Program-made: the position numbers and the translations under genes | In this document: piece after piece, positions 50,961-62,778 of the stretch | Layout of the letters: the number at the start of each line of letters is the position of its first letter | Position numbering within the stretch: the stretch's first letter is position 1 | DNA from: Mycteria americana | Lineage: Eukaryota; Chordata; Aves; Ciconiiformes; Ciconiidae | Direction: 5' to 3' | Assembly: GCF_035582795.1 (NCBI RefSeq) | Contig: NC_134370.1 | Span: 35,761,501-35,825,500 of the forward strand | DNA: 64,000 nt | The notes under the pieces: generated by a model | Databases searched by the model: none | What the model saw: only the letters and a program-made list of their open reading frames with translations | Told to the model about the DNA's origin: nothing

Positions 50961-53900
50961 GGAACCCTCCCCGAGCGTTTCTGTGGCAAACGTCCTCTCA
51001 GAGCCCCGCTGTTTCATGGGCGTTTCAGAAAGGATTTGGTGGGGTTTGTTCCTTTTGCAAGTTGCTTTTCAAACCTCTTTCTCGCCGCAGTGCTGTCTTA
51101 CATGCTTAACTTTTCAAAGTTTATGATCTGTTTTCCTTATTTCTATGAACATCTTCCACTTTTTGAAGAGTGCCTTTTAAGCTTCTGCTGAGTGGAAGGA
51201 AGTGGAGTCTAACCACAGCAACTATTTTTTTTGTGGTTTTAGGTGGTTTTTTTTGTTTTTTTTAATCTCTTGTGAAAAGTGGTATGCAGGGTGCTGTCTT
51301 TAAATAGTGTCCACACCCCCGCATGCAAACATTTATCTGTTGCATTCGCCTAGGTTCTTTGTAACAGGCTTCCTCCTGTTAGTGCAGTTCTGTATTTTGA
51401 ATTAAAACACTGTTGTGAGGGAGGGAGATTACGCTGATTGCAGGTTTTTGTTTATAACTTGTTTCTGCAAGAGCATTCAAGGTAAGCACAGGATAAAATG
51501 GCATGTTAAAAAAAGGTCCAACCAAATCCACCACCCAAAGACTTGTGGCCCGATGAAGGGAGCCATTCTAGATTCAAAAATTTTCCATCAATGCTAACGT
51601 GCTGAAAATTGCTAATACTTGGATGTGCTGAGGATACTGTTAAGTTAGAAAAAATAAAATAAATCACATGCAAAACGCAGAAGACATTCAAAACATCTTG
51701 GAGCTCGTATTGATGAATAAATATTCTCATAAGGGTTTCTTTATGAAAATCTTTTTTTATTCCTGCACATTCTAGTTTTCCTAATGATCAGGTTAAGGTT
51801 TCAGTCTCTGCAATGGAAAGAACTAGCAGAGACTTTTAAAAATATAATCTTAGATTTCTCAGGTTGTATTCTTTTGAGTATTTCTCAGGTTGTATTCTTT
51901 GAGTATAGTAAGTAAATTTTGTTTATAATAATAATAATAACAACAACCTTGGTCTAAGGGTTAGATCTCAGCTATGAAACTATGATGAAGTTCTTGGTAT
52001 CTCCCTTTACTGTGCCTGGCTACAAAACAGCAAGAACAAACTGAACAACTTTGCAACAGAAAGGAGGGTGGCAAGATGAAGCTTTCGCTGAAAGTGCACC
52101 AGTATCTCTGGAATGGTACCCGCTGCTCCCAACTGCCTCCATGATCACATCTGGGGATTTAGACAGAGTAGACTGATTGCATTTTGTTTGTGATGCTGGG
52201 TAAAGGGAAACTGTTAATTGTTAGTTTAATGAGAAGCTTACAGTATTCCATCAGGTCTCCTTGGGATTGTTTAGGGTAAATGATTGTGTCTTATTTTAAG
52301 GTATATGTGGCTTGTCAGTCGATGCTCATTGTGCTTGTGGGAGCTGTGCCCGAGTATCATATAGACCAAGAAGGAATTCCAGCGAGCAGAGCTGAGCTTG
52401 CCAAGCATATCCATTTTGCAGACAACTTCACATCTATAGTAACTGAGGCAAGTACTTCCATCGTGCCTAACCGTTTCTTCTCTTCTTGGGATTTATGCCA
52501 CTAGTGCAGGCTGTGGCGCTTGTAAAAGGTGAGCAGGGCTTAGTGTAATGTTTTGCTTATGCTATTAAAAGTTATTGGAACCCACCCATCTGGATTTTTA
52601 TTTTATTATTATTTTTAAATCTGAAAGTATATGATTAAATTATTAGTTTTGCTTTCCTAGTGTAAATCTAATATTTATTAGTTTAGGTTAAACTTTCTTT
52701 ATTTATTTTGTTTTCAGTTTTCTTTGCCTTCAGATGTTTTAGAAAGTCATTGCTAATGAAGAATGATCACTTAACTACAGTTTATAACTCTGGAATTTAG
52801 TATGCGCTCCTCCTAATGTCTGTTTTCTACCAAGAAAAGGTTCAATTTGTCGTGTCTGCACAATCTGCTGTGCATGTAAGCTGTACCATGAGTTGCATTA
52901 GTTTCTCACAGAAGATACATCTTAAAGATTAAAACTAGTATGAAAATGAAACTCATGCACCACATGTCTGGGTGTTTTAATGTGTGGTGAGAGTGGGAGA
53001 TGGAACAGATTGAAGTTTGCCGAGTGGGACAGAAGCTTGACCCTTCATCCTCACACCTTGTGAATGCCATGCAAAAGGCTGCGTTTGTTTTTTTGCTAGT
53101 CCCTCGGCTATAACCACTCAGGCAAGCGCGAGTGACCTAAGCATTGCTGCCAGTGCCAGAAAAAAGACTGTGTGGGTGGCTTGGCTTGTAGCGTGAACTG
53201 TCAGAGTTCTGCTGATTGAATTCTTGGAGCAGTTGTCAGTAAACTCATATAAGACAGGTTAGCACTTGGTGTAGCTGGTGCCAAATTTTTGCTTCCTTCC
53301 CATTATCCCAAATGTGACTGTGTGATGTTTCTCTTGGAAAAATGTAGTGGCTAGACATAAGAAGGAATGATGCAATATTGGATCATATCCTCTGTCAGAA
53401 ACAGATTTTTTTGATTAGCATGTTTTCCAAGATCACCCTTCAGTTTCAGACTCTCAGCAGGATGCGTGATGTGGGGTAGTACTCTAATTTATAATCAGAA
53501 ATCAGCAAATTTTAACTAATAGTGTGTTTTTAAATGTAGAAGTCAGTGTCCCTATTTCCAAAATGTGTAGTAATTCTCAAGACTCATCAAAACAAATGTA
53601 TGTTCCCATTCATTTCGGTAATTTTATTGTAAGATTTTTTGAATTATATTGTTAATAGTCTTTTCATGGAATCTTTAGATGCTGGCCAACGTTTTGCTGT
53701 ATGCTAGTGGTCTAGTAACTAAATCAAACTGCCACGTGGATTTAAAGAGCTGAGAGGGCGTCTGTTTTGGTGATAACAAAATTGGCAACGTTTTTGTTGG
53801 CAAGCTACAGTTAATTTTGACAAATATTTAACAAGTTCCTTTTGTGCAAATAAAGTAGATAGACGCATTCTTTTAAAAGTTATATTCTTCACAGATTATT

Positions 53901-56900
53901 GTATCAGACTTGTTAAAACATGAGCATCTTCCAGTGACACGCTAAGCAGCACAAGTAACAGTTTGGAAAAGCAGTCTTTTCTCTTGTGCTGTCCTGAGAG
54001 AGGAAGCTGCTTTTGTAAGTTTATTTCCTTTATTTTGGTGGTGGAGCTTAAACTGTAAGTACTTTCAGTTCTGTTCTGGTTTGGCAGGGGCACTGTTCTG
54101 CTCTGGAGCTCAACAAAACTTCAGAGCAGCTCTCCGGTTCTGCTGTGAGAACTAATCATTGTAATTAATTTTGGTGTAACTAAGACTTTGTAAATAATAG
54201 CTCAGGCTTGGTTCATGGAAAATACAGTTGTTAGAATGGCGTCTTGGTCTGGCATCAGCTTAGTCCCCTGCTTTGTTTAACAAGTGGTGATGCTTAGGAA
54301 GGTGAGTTCAGGAATGTCTTACATTTGGTGTAGAATTGGTCCTCTGCCTTTGAGAAGTTGATTTTTACAACCATATCCGGGAGCATAAAGTTGTTTTGTC
54401 TCTTGTATCAGCCTGAAACGCTCTGCAGACGGGAACTGGGAGTTCGAAATTTGTATGCTGTGGAGTGCTAGCACAGAGAAGGAGTTAGGCCAGCAGTGCT
54501 CTGTGCCTTGGAGAGCACATGCTGTGATATTTTTATACCTCAAGTTTCCTGAGGATTCGTGCCCAGGAATATTTCATTGTTGAAGTCTCCTCAGAAAGTC
54601 AAGAAACCATAAGTTTCGGGGCTACATCTTTATCCAATGTAACAGGGTAGGATCTACCACCCAGCGGGGTATAGTAGAAACCAGCTGCAAATGCTGCTGC
54701 ACAGGAGTTTTACCTTCCCAGAGTATCGAGAAGTCCCCCAAAACTCTGAAGTGCTGGAACACTGGGTACATTGGGCTACAGAAGGCATCCTGTGAACGTG
54801 TTAAATCTTGTCCTACTCCCACAACCTGCGCCTTGCAGGCTGCTGGATGGGTAGGGCACAGGTAACGGGTGGGTTACTGGGTGGATGGAGCCATGTCTTC
54901 TCTGTACTTTGCCACTATGTGAGTTCAGATCAAGTAAAAACATATGTTTCTTGAGATTGCTATAATTAAAAAGTTTCACTAAATTCCTAATATTCTTTGG
55001 GGATCTGTATTAATTCAAGGCAGGCACTTCAGGGCTGAGGTCCTAGTATGCTGTATTGGATTTTGGTCATGGGCCTCTTCCTTTCAGCTTTCTTTTTTTT
55101 AAACCTTCTACTTAAAAAAAGCAATGGGATTAGGATCCTTCTTTCTCTCCCCAAAGGACATACTACACATGTAATTTAATTTAAGTCAGCATGGCAGTCA
55201 TCTGCTTTTCGAAAGTAAATTTTCCAGTAAATACACTGGGAATTATTTGAAACACTCAAATAATAATTACTTCTTTGGCTAAAGCCTTGCATTGAATTAG
55301 TTAAATTTTTTTCCTGGAAAATCAGAAAATCACCTAGGATTTTCTGATTGCCGTTCTTTCCCAAGTTCACGATGTCAGCAATGTTTGTAATCTCAACAGT
55401 GCGTTTCTATGAGTGTTGATCCTCCTTGTTTGCATCTGGGGGGCTGCACAAGCTGTCTGTGTGCCTTGCCCCGTCGGGAAATAGTATGTTTCATTCTGAT
55501 TTCAGCTCACTGTCAGTTCATTTTCTTTTCCTCTGACAATTTTTGCTTATGCTGCCTCAGTTTAGCTTTTGGATGAGGTAGAATCTACATTTTATAAAGA
55601 AACCCATCATTTGTTTCTAACTCCTGTTTGATTCTAAATGCATGTGCACAATAAGATACTAAACTATCAACGAGTCGTCAATACGTAGGTCGTAGAGTTT
55701 TTATAAAATAAGGACATCTTCCCATAATCCCTTCCTGCTTCTCTTTAACAATTCAACATGTGTACGAGGAGAAAGGGCACCAGGGATTACTCATGGTTCA
55801 GGAAGCGTAGCTGCACAGCGTTAACTCTCTACGTGCTGCAATAGCGAACATGCTTTATTCTTGTTAAGGAATAATTTTTATTACCTGTTCATTCAAATAG
55901 CTAAGCTTGTTCAATGTTGAAATGGCTAAGTTGTTAACAGTTCAGACTTCCCTTGTTTTAATAACTTAAGATAAGTTGCCTTGTCAAAGCTTGGGAATTG
56001 GAGTGCAACTAATTACATTTACCAAGTTGAAAGGTTATAAAATATTATAATGAAATTTCTTGGGGGAGAGAAAGTAGAGATGTTAGAGTCTGTTAGGAAA
56101 AAAATATGACTACTGTTGGCTTACCTATCAAACTTTGAACAAAACTTTAATTGGATATAAAGCAAGAAGTGGAAAATGGCAAGAGAAGAATTTTGATAGA
56201 TTTTTATTATTTTTGAGGAAGCTAGCACATTGGTGTTAATACTTTTAACAGTAAGGAGATTCTTTTTTTCACAGTGGTACCTAATTGAACAAGAAGCCTA
56301 CAAAGTGAGCCTTGCATCATCCCTATTTTTTGCTGGATTGCTTATTGGAAATATCACATTTGGCCCTTTGTCAGATAAACTGGGCAGGAAACCAGTGTAT
56401 GTCTCAGGTAAGATTGTTAAAAGGTTTTTCTTAAGCGTTCTACGTGGATAACAACATCTGTTTCTTTTCTGCCTGTGGGCCACCCTGCCCAGAGGCTGCC
56501 CTCGGGCCACCGTGCTGCGTCAATGTTCTGGAGTCAATGATCTGTATAAGCATTTCACTCGGAGCAGAGCAGCACTAAAATTCATTAGTATGAGTGTGCT
56601 GGGCAGCATAGTGGTCACTGGAATATCGATGGGAGATGAAAAATAACCTGGTTTTGCTCTGACTATCACTGTTTGAGCATAGTGTTCCACACATTGCCTG
56701 ACCATATTGTCTCCATTAAAAATAATTTGCTTTTTGGGGAGGGAGGACATGGGGAGAATGATTTACCGAAACATCTTTAGAGTGGGTAACTCATGTCCTG
56801 GTGTTCTCCAGCTGTGTTTGCAGCCAAAGGGTCTTTTTGTTTAATGAGAATGTTTTTTCAAGGAAACATCGTCTTTGGCATTGTGGACCTCAAGTGTGTG

Positions 56901-59900
56901 ACTTGGTGATTGTAATTTTCATATGGTGTGACTTCAGAAAGCCAAATGTGAGAGGTTACAGATGAGAATACTGTAGACTACAAATTACCGTCAGTAACTA
57001 ACTGTGCACCCTGCCTTTCTTCTGAGTTCAAGCTGCATAGCATGAGTACTAATTACATTTTATTCTCTCTCTACAGGTCTATTTTTTGATGTTGTTTTTG
57101 GGTATGTCACAGCATTAGCTCCAAATTATGACATATTTGCAGTTTCACGTTTTTTTGTTGGAATTGTGAATGGTGGAATGGCTCTTGTGTCTTTTGTCCT
57201 AACCCAAGAATACGTAGGAAAATCATTTTGGTCATTTACAGGTGGGATTTGGGAATATTTAATCATTATTATTGTGCCATGTATTGTTCTGACTATCAAT
57301 ACCTTACATTTTAAATCCTTATGTTTGTACCAAGTAAAGTCAGTTTGTAGCATAAGTCAAATAAGTGTGATGTGATTCATCCAAGTTCTAATTTCTGTGG
57401 GAAAGGTGCCTGAATAAGGAAGATGGAGTTAAGTTTGATAAACAGCAAAACTGAGGTTTTAAAATTGGTACATTGATTCCTAAAACTTCCCAATTTGTAC
57501 GCTGCGTTACATAAAAAAAAAAAAAGTTTTGGTAGATCCTGCCAACTTCTGAACAATGCTGTATGGTATCTTGGGAAGGTATTCTTGAAAGTGTTCTTTG
57601 AAGTTTCCCTGCACCACAAAATGACTTAGTGCCTGGATAGTGTTTTTTCCACTGCTGAATGTGCTGACCATCCAGTATTTTTAAATGTCCTTTTTTGTAT
57701 GCCACTGCCGAGACTTAAAATAAATTTAACACTTGCACATCAATCTGTTGTAAAGCTGGAGTAGCTCAGACTGTAACGCCTTTTTGGTTAGCGCAACATA
57801 GGGAAAAACTTGGTCCAAATGCTGACTTGCTGTGGCTGTGAGCATATTTCTCTCTCTCTCTCATTTCTTCAGTTACCTCATTCTACTATTTTTCTTATTT
57901 CTTCTCTGGACTCCTGGGGATGTGCGAGACAGTTGTGGTTTAGTTATAGCTTTCCACTTAATTTTTGTTTTAAGTACTGAATTGTCGTCTTCTCCTGGGT
58001 TCACTTTTTTGACTCACGCCCTCTCTCTCTCCCACCCCTCCTTGCCCTGTTGTCTACCTCTGCTCTTCCCAGCCTTTCTCCCTGCAGGGCCAGCCTCCTG
58101 TGGACCGAAGAGACAGTCTGTTTCCTGCTGCTTCTTGCTCTAGCTGCTTTATTCTAGTTCTGCTCAGCTGTTGAGAAAGAGGTGCTGAACAACTGATCGG
58201 GGGCTGAAGGAGAGGGAGCTGCTGGACGCAGCTCAGCAGTGTTAAAGAAGCTCTCCTAGGTGTTGGCTGGGAGCTAGGCTTGGTGGGCGATAGCTGAGAG
58301 TTTCTGGGTTAGTACGAGATCTCCTGTGTTAGTCTGCAGAGGTTTGTTGTTAGGCTTTTGGAGTTCAAGTTGACCCCACATTTTTAACATTTTTATTTAT
58401 GCTTGTTCGTCAGAAGTCTGCTGTAATAAACCTCTGGCTTGCAGCTGTTTTTGTATTGAACTCAGTCCTTGTACTTGTTATAACTTCCAATTTCTGTTCC
58501 AGCCTGCCACCTCTATTCAAGATTACCTTAATAGACCTAAATAAATCACTCAGTCTCAACACTTCCCCTTCCTGTCCTCAGGTTTTCTCTTTAGTCTGTA
58601 GGTTCCTGTTCATATCTTGCTCTCTCCTATGTACCACTCTTCATTTTTAAAAGGGGAAACCCCCCCCGTCCCTCCATACATTATTCAAAGCTATCCTTCA
58701 TTGGGATTGCATAACATACTTAAGCCAGGTGGCTCACAAGTGCTGTAAAGATACCTCATAAAATTGCTATTTTATTTAGGTACTTCATGGCCTAGGAATT
58801 TCAGGCTTCTGCTTAAGATTTTTTTTTTTTTTTCTTTTGCCAATGGTTTCTGTAGTCACCGTTTTGGTCTTGTGTTTTTAGGTTCGTTAACTAATTTGAC
58901 ATTTGCAGTTGGCATTGCTGTTTATGCTTTACTGGGTTACTGTGTAAGAGAATGGCGCTACCTTGTCTTGGTATCGAATACTCCAGGAGTCATCTTCCTT
59001 CTTCTTTCTTTGTAAGTGGTTCACGTGCATTATAATTATAAGAAAAAATATGCAGCAGTTTAACAGTTACTTTTTCTTGTCATCATTCAAGAGAGAGGTA
59101 TAAACAAAGATGAAGTTTTTCAGTATGGTTTTGTGAACCAAGCAGGAGAAAAATTGTATTGTGAAGGGAGAAGCGGTTTTAAATGAAGCAGAAGGTCAGG
59201 GTTACCCAGAAGATGAGCTTGTGTTTCTGCATGCTGTTAGAGCTGTGGTGGCCAGGGTTGCAAAGAGCAGCTGTGTGCCAGCTGTCCAATAAAACTCGAT
59301 TACAAATCTGCTTGGGGAAGGGAAGCCCTGCCAGAGGCTGCGAGCTGGAGCGTCAGCCAGGAACACTGCCTTCTGCCAAGGAAGGGCTTCGGCGCTTGAG
59401 AAGTTTTGGAAGTGATCCTAGAGGGATTTTAGAGTTTCTTTTCGTGAGACGCATGCATGCAAAGGGCAATAAGTGAGAGCACTTGGAATTGCCTTTTTAG
59501 CATGATACGCTATGTATCTGCTTGCTTTTGAGGTCCCTTGTGTCTGTTCCTAGCACTGTTGTGCTTGGGTGCTCCTATTTAGAATTCCTACACGGATATT
59601 ATCATAAAAATGATTATGAAATGTATCAGTATTTAAGGAATTAAAAGTGCTAGCTTTGTCTGGCCTGTGTTTGTTACAAAATATTCTTTTAACATATCAA
59701 GTCATACACCTTGTATACTTCTGATCACTAGGTAAAGCTGTAGAAGAAATAACAGAATTAGTGTAGTAGGTTGTCTACACATTAATACAGGGAATATCTA
59801 GCATACAGCATAGATAGAAAAAAACGATTTATATTTCAATTATTTTTTTTATTTCAATTTTTTTTTAGATAGATCTGCCCTTGAAATAAGTTCTGTTAAA

Positions 59901-62778
59901 GAATACACCAAAAAACCCTCCCTCTTCCTGTTGTGAAGGAAAACCAAGCCTCTGGGCTGAGGAAAGAAGTTCTGCATAATATATTTTCCTCTATGGGGTT
60001 CTGTTTCTGATGGAAGTAGAATTACTTCCCCCAAATCCTAAAAATACTGGGATTCTCTGAAGTAATGAAAGTTTACTTTGGTTGTAGGATGTATATCTCT
60101 GTTAGAAGTACCAGAGAAAATAAAGGTTCAGTTAAAAATATTCCATTCTTTATTTTATGGCTCGTATAAAAGCAGCAGCACACTCTACAACCTCAAAAAA
60201 AACAGGAATCATGAACTGAAGTTGTGGTAAGCAAGGATATTCTGATTATACTTGGGAATAAGAGATTTAAAACTTATGTGGGCAGCAATAAGCTGGTACT
60301 GGAGCCTGACAAGTAATTCCCCAGTAAGGTTTCTTTCCTCTTCTCTCCGCTCCAACTCAGAGCTCTTCCCATAATGGAGAAGCTTGAAAGAAACTTTGTG
60401 AAAACAAAGTTTTATCTGGGCTGTTCGGATAATTGGGATTTGAGATGCTTCCTGGATAATGCTAGTGTGGCGTTTCCTCGAGTCAGTTCAGCAGAAGTCA
60501 AGATTTAGATTTAAACTCCTCTAATATGACTGAGTGCTTTGTCAAGCATCTCCAACAATCCTCCTGTAAGGTTAACTGTATTATTATCGAAGTACATGGA
60601 ATTTAATATGCGGAACAGTGCAAATAGAATGTTTTTCTCTCAATTTGTATTGATACTTTTTTAAAGTACTGATTTGCAAAATGGAAAGATGGACTTTAGT
60701 GCTGTGTTCATAGGAATGAACTTGTCATCATTGATTTTCTGTTCTCTCCTGTTAGTATGCTCCCAGAATCACCACGATGGCTGTATTCCCAAGGGAAAAC
60801 GTCAGAAGCTGAAGATGTGTTGCAATATATTGCCCTTGGTAATGGGAAAGAGAGATTAAACCTAAAATTAAAACCAAGTGCAGGAACTTTGAGAAAGGAT
60901 GAATCAGCACCTGGTATCCTAAACTTAGTAAAACACCCAGTCCTTCGGTGGCGAACCATCGTACTGATGTACATCTGGTACGTAATAACAAGATGCTGAG
61001 ATGCTGTGAATGAGTCAGACGTGAGGAAACGATTAAGATTTTCATCCTTTTCTTTTGAAAATTCTGTCCTCAAACTAAATCGTAAATTTGTCAGTTGATG
61101 GCAGAAAATAATAATCTAAAATGATGTGTTGTAAAGTTGATGTTTCATTATTATTGCTGTTGTGTTTTATTTTCAGTGTGTTACTTAGAAACTGCTTCAA
61201 AACCTACTAAGAAATAATCTGGTGGGAACATAATATTTACATTGAGTGAAATGAGAAGCTGAAGCAGAAATTACTGAGAGGGTGTGTATTTGAACCAGTC
61301 TTAGGAGGAAAAGGACGACGTGGATTAGACAACGGTAGAGATCTGGAGTAAGAATAAGCATTAAGAGCCCAAAAGCACATTATGCAGGTTCAGTGGAGGA
61401 AAACTGTGGGCAAGAGAAAATACAGATTGCATAGATTTATATTAGGTGCTGCCTTTAAAAGTGGTACAACTTGGGGAAAAAATAATCACCCCGAAGCGCA
61501 GGAGGTTGTAACATAATATGTTAGCAATACATGGTAGTGCAGAGGGAATCCCTGGAGGGGGGAAGGTGTTGGGTTGGTTGTTACAGCAGCAGCTGTTGCC
61601 AATTGGCTTGAGCTAAAATCCGCCGGAGGAACAGCCGTTTTCCAAAATGCCAAGAACAAGTTTTCCTTTAAAGTTCAACGTCATTTGAGACGATTGTCAG
61701 GATGTAGATGAGAAAAATCAGTAGTTTGATGTGGGGGGTAATCTGAGATGTGCAGGATGTGGGAGAAGTGGCAGGAACGTCTTTGCTAAGTAGGACCATT
61801 CCAGAAGCATCTTGCACTCTTAAGTTGCTGGTAGGTAAACGTAAGTGATTACGGTGATGAGAAATGACACAAAGGCATTCTTGTCTTCTGGAAGAAGAGG
61901 TTGCAGCACTGTTTTTCTCTCTCAAACTCTGTTAAGATGGAGCGGCGTTACAGCGGTCGTCACCCAGCTCCTTGTGCTGTTGCTCAGGAGCCTTTGCACC
62001 GCTCTCAGCTGTGACTGACAGAGGACATACTTCTCCCTGTGTCAGGCAAACTTTTCCTTTCCTGTTCTACATCACTTGGCCCAGATTCTGCTTGGACAGC
62101 AAGGGAGTGACTAGGGAATAGGCAAAATGTCTTTTGTAGTATCTGGTGGCCTTTCCAACCCAGTGTTGTTGTTTGTGGGGTGGGGACTGGGGGCTTAGTT
62201 CTTTCCAACGAAAGTGATAATAGGTTTGTTGGGGAAGCCTTCCCTAGGTTTGGGGAAGACACTCTGTGTTAAGCAATGGATGTACATATAATTTTCTTTC
62301 ATAGGATTGCTTTGCAACAGTTAAGCATCAGCTGCCTACAGTTCAGCTTATTAGATTTGCTAAATAACCTAGGGAAAAAACCAAGCTAATAGAAAATTCT
62401 GAAAGTTATGCTGCGCGTATATATGAGCACTTGTTTTCTTTCAAGAATTTACTTTGTTTCCTTAAATAGGAACTATTCTCTTTGCCTTGTTTCCCTTTTG
62501 ATGGGAAATAAGAGTTCTCTTCCTAGCATGTAACTCAATATAGCTAATCCATAACTCGGCATAATTTACCTTTTAAATACTTTCTTAGCCCTAAAGACCA
62601 GTTATGTTAGTAATGTAACTTTTATGGTTATTTTTAGGTATGTCTGCAGCTTTGTGTACTATGGACTAACTTTAAATGCTGGTGAATTAAGAGGAAATCT
62701 GTATTTAAATGTGGCGCTCTCTGGTCTTGTAGAAGTTCCAGCATTTCCTCTCTGCATGTTTTTTATTGAGAAATCCTG
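50219..62778 (+). CDS. SLC22A15-like organic ion transporter (5' part, 7 coding exons, continues past window)
   Basis: Seven exons join in frame to the first 342 residues plus two bases of a SLC22-family major facilitator transporter, a plasma-membrane carrier. Similarity to SLC22A15 is visible throughout: [11 protein letters not shown] at the start, the FTSI-x-x-EW entry to TM2, motif [11 protein letters not shown] at 109-118, [19 protein letters not shown] at 147-165, RxWR at 201-204, the SLC22 signature [11 protein letters not shown] at 225-235, and [16 protein letters not shown] from 296. Human SLC22A15 carries zwitterions such as ergothioneine and carnitine (family knowledge); substrates here are unknown. 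Helices 1 to about 8 are present; the rest, about 200 residues, lies past 64000. The first loop is short and lacks cysteine. Intron 2 is GC-AG. The gene follows REEP3 in the same orientation. True SLC22A15 is less likely because of its different human location. Confidence 0.92.
51854..51904. repeat. 26/25-bp tandem duplication
   Basis: Two adjacent copies beginning ATTTCTCAGGTTGTATTCTT and ending TGAGT; the second lacks one T. Young slippage-type duplication. Confidence 0.9.
51924..51946. repeat. (TAA)n/(CAA)n microsatellite
   Basis: About five to six TAA/ATA units followed by two CAA units in intron 1 of the SLC22A15-like gene. Confidence 0.8.
52301..52447 (+). CDS. SLC22A15-like coding exon 2 (GC splice donor)
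   Basis: Encodes residues 31-79: [20 protein letters not shown] (end of TM1), then the first extracellular loop with [14 protein letters not shown]. Acceptor ATTTTAAG. The conserved Glu-Trp at the loop/TM2 border is formed by GAG at the end of this exon and TGG at the start of exon 3, so the donor is GAG|GCAAGT. One N-glycosylation sequon, N72-F-T, and no loop cysteine. Confidence 0.92.
52448..56274 (+). other. SLC22A15-like intron 2, GC-AG type
   Basis: About 3.8 kb. Donor ACTGAG|GCAAGTAC, acceptor TTTTTTTCACAG. AT-rich with no other gene or clear mobile element seen. Confidence 0.85.
56275..56407 (+). CDS. SLC22A15-like coding exon 3
   Basis: Encodes residues 80-123 and one base of G124: [20 protein letters not shown], then [10 protein letters not shown] and the MFS motif [12 protein letters not shown]2 spans about 88-110. 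Asp112 of motif A, the key residue for conformational gating in MFS proteins, is present. Donor TCAG|GTAAGA. Confidence 0.95.
57077..57241 (+). CDS. SLC22A15-like coding exon 4
   Basis: Encodes G124 to the first base of G179: [20 protein letters not shown] (TM3) then [20 protein letters not shown] (TM4). Arg148 occupies the conserved TM4 'R-F' position. Acceptor CTCTACAG, donor ACAG|GTGGGA. Confidence 0.95.
57242..58881 (+). other. SLC22A15-like intron 4
   Basis: About 1.6 kb, GT-AG. Includes a CT dinucleotide run at about 57849-57862 and pyrimidine-rich sequence to about 58140. The moderately GC-richer stretch 58080-58380 resembles no element I can name. The preceding intron 3 (56408-57076) shows nothing. 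Confidence 0.55.
58882..59011 (+). CDS. SLC22A15-like coding exon 5
   Basis: Encodes residues 179-221 and two bases of F222: [20 protein letters not shown] (TM5), [11 protein letters not shown] and [12 protein letters not shown] (TM6). The RxWR motif at 201-204 fits SLC22 proteins. Acceptor GTTTTTAG, donor TT|GTAAGT. Confidence 0.95.
59012..60755 (+). other. SLC22A15-like intron 5
   Basis: About 1.7 kb, GT-AG, ending TCCTGTTAG. The frame at 59183-59476 lies within it but has no recognisable similarity. Nothing else seen. Confidence 0.6.
60756..60977 (+). CDS. SLC22A15-like coding exon 6
   Basis: Encodes residues 222-295 and two bases of W296: [20 protein letters not shown], then the cytosolic central loop and the start of TM7 ([15 protein letters not shown]). 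PESPRWL at 225-231 is the hallmark of SLC22 transporters. Donor TG|GTACGT. Confidence 0.96.
60978..62637 (+). other. SLC22A15-like intron 6
   Basis: About 1.7 kb, GT-AG, ending TATTTTTAG. No other feature recognised. Confidence 0.6.
62638..62778 (+). CDS. SLC22A15-like coding exon 7
   Basis: Encodes W296 to residue 342 and two bases of the next codon: [20 protein letters not shown] (TM7), then [20 protein letters not shown] and MFFIEKS (TM8). Matches SLC22A15 'FVCSLVYYGLTLSAG' closely. Donor TG|GTAAGA. Confidence 0.95.

Larger units (their letters stand above)
50309..52300 (+). other. SLC22A15-like intron 1
   Basis: About 2.0 kb, GT-AG. The first 650 bp continue the CpG island; the rest is AT-rich, with a 26-bp tandem duplication at 51854-51904 and a TAA/CAA microsatellite at 51924-51946. 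Confidence 0.6.

Noticed and set aside
49994-51126. Long overlapping frames on both strands of the second CpG island
   Set aside because: Same GC-rich artefact; only the 30-codon exon at 50219-50308 fits a splice donor and the SLC22A15 N-terminus.
52439-52440. Alternative GT donor for exon 2 of the SLC22A15-like gene
   Set aside because: It is in frame but would delete three residues, including the conserved Glu before Trp80, and the GTAACT context is weaker than GAG|GCAAGT.
62140-62175. CR1-like 3' tail (CTTTCCAACCCAG)
   Set aside because: Only a short match without the octamer repeats or any neighbouring CR1 sequence.
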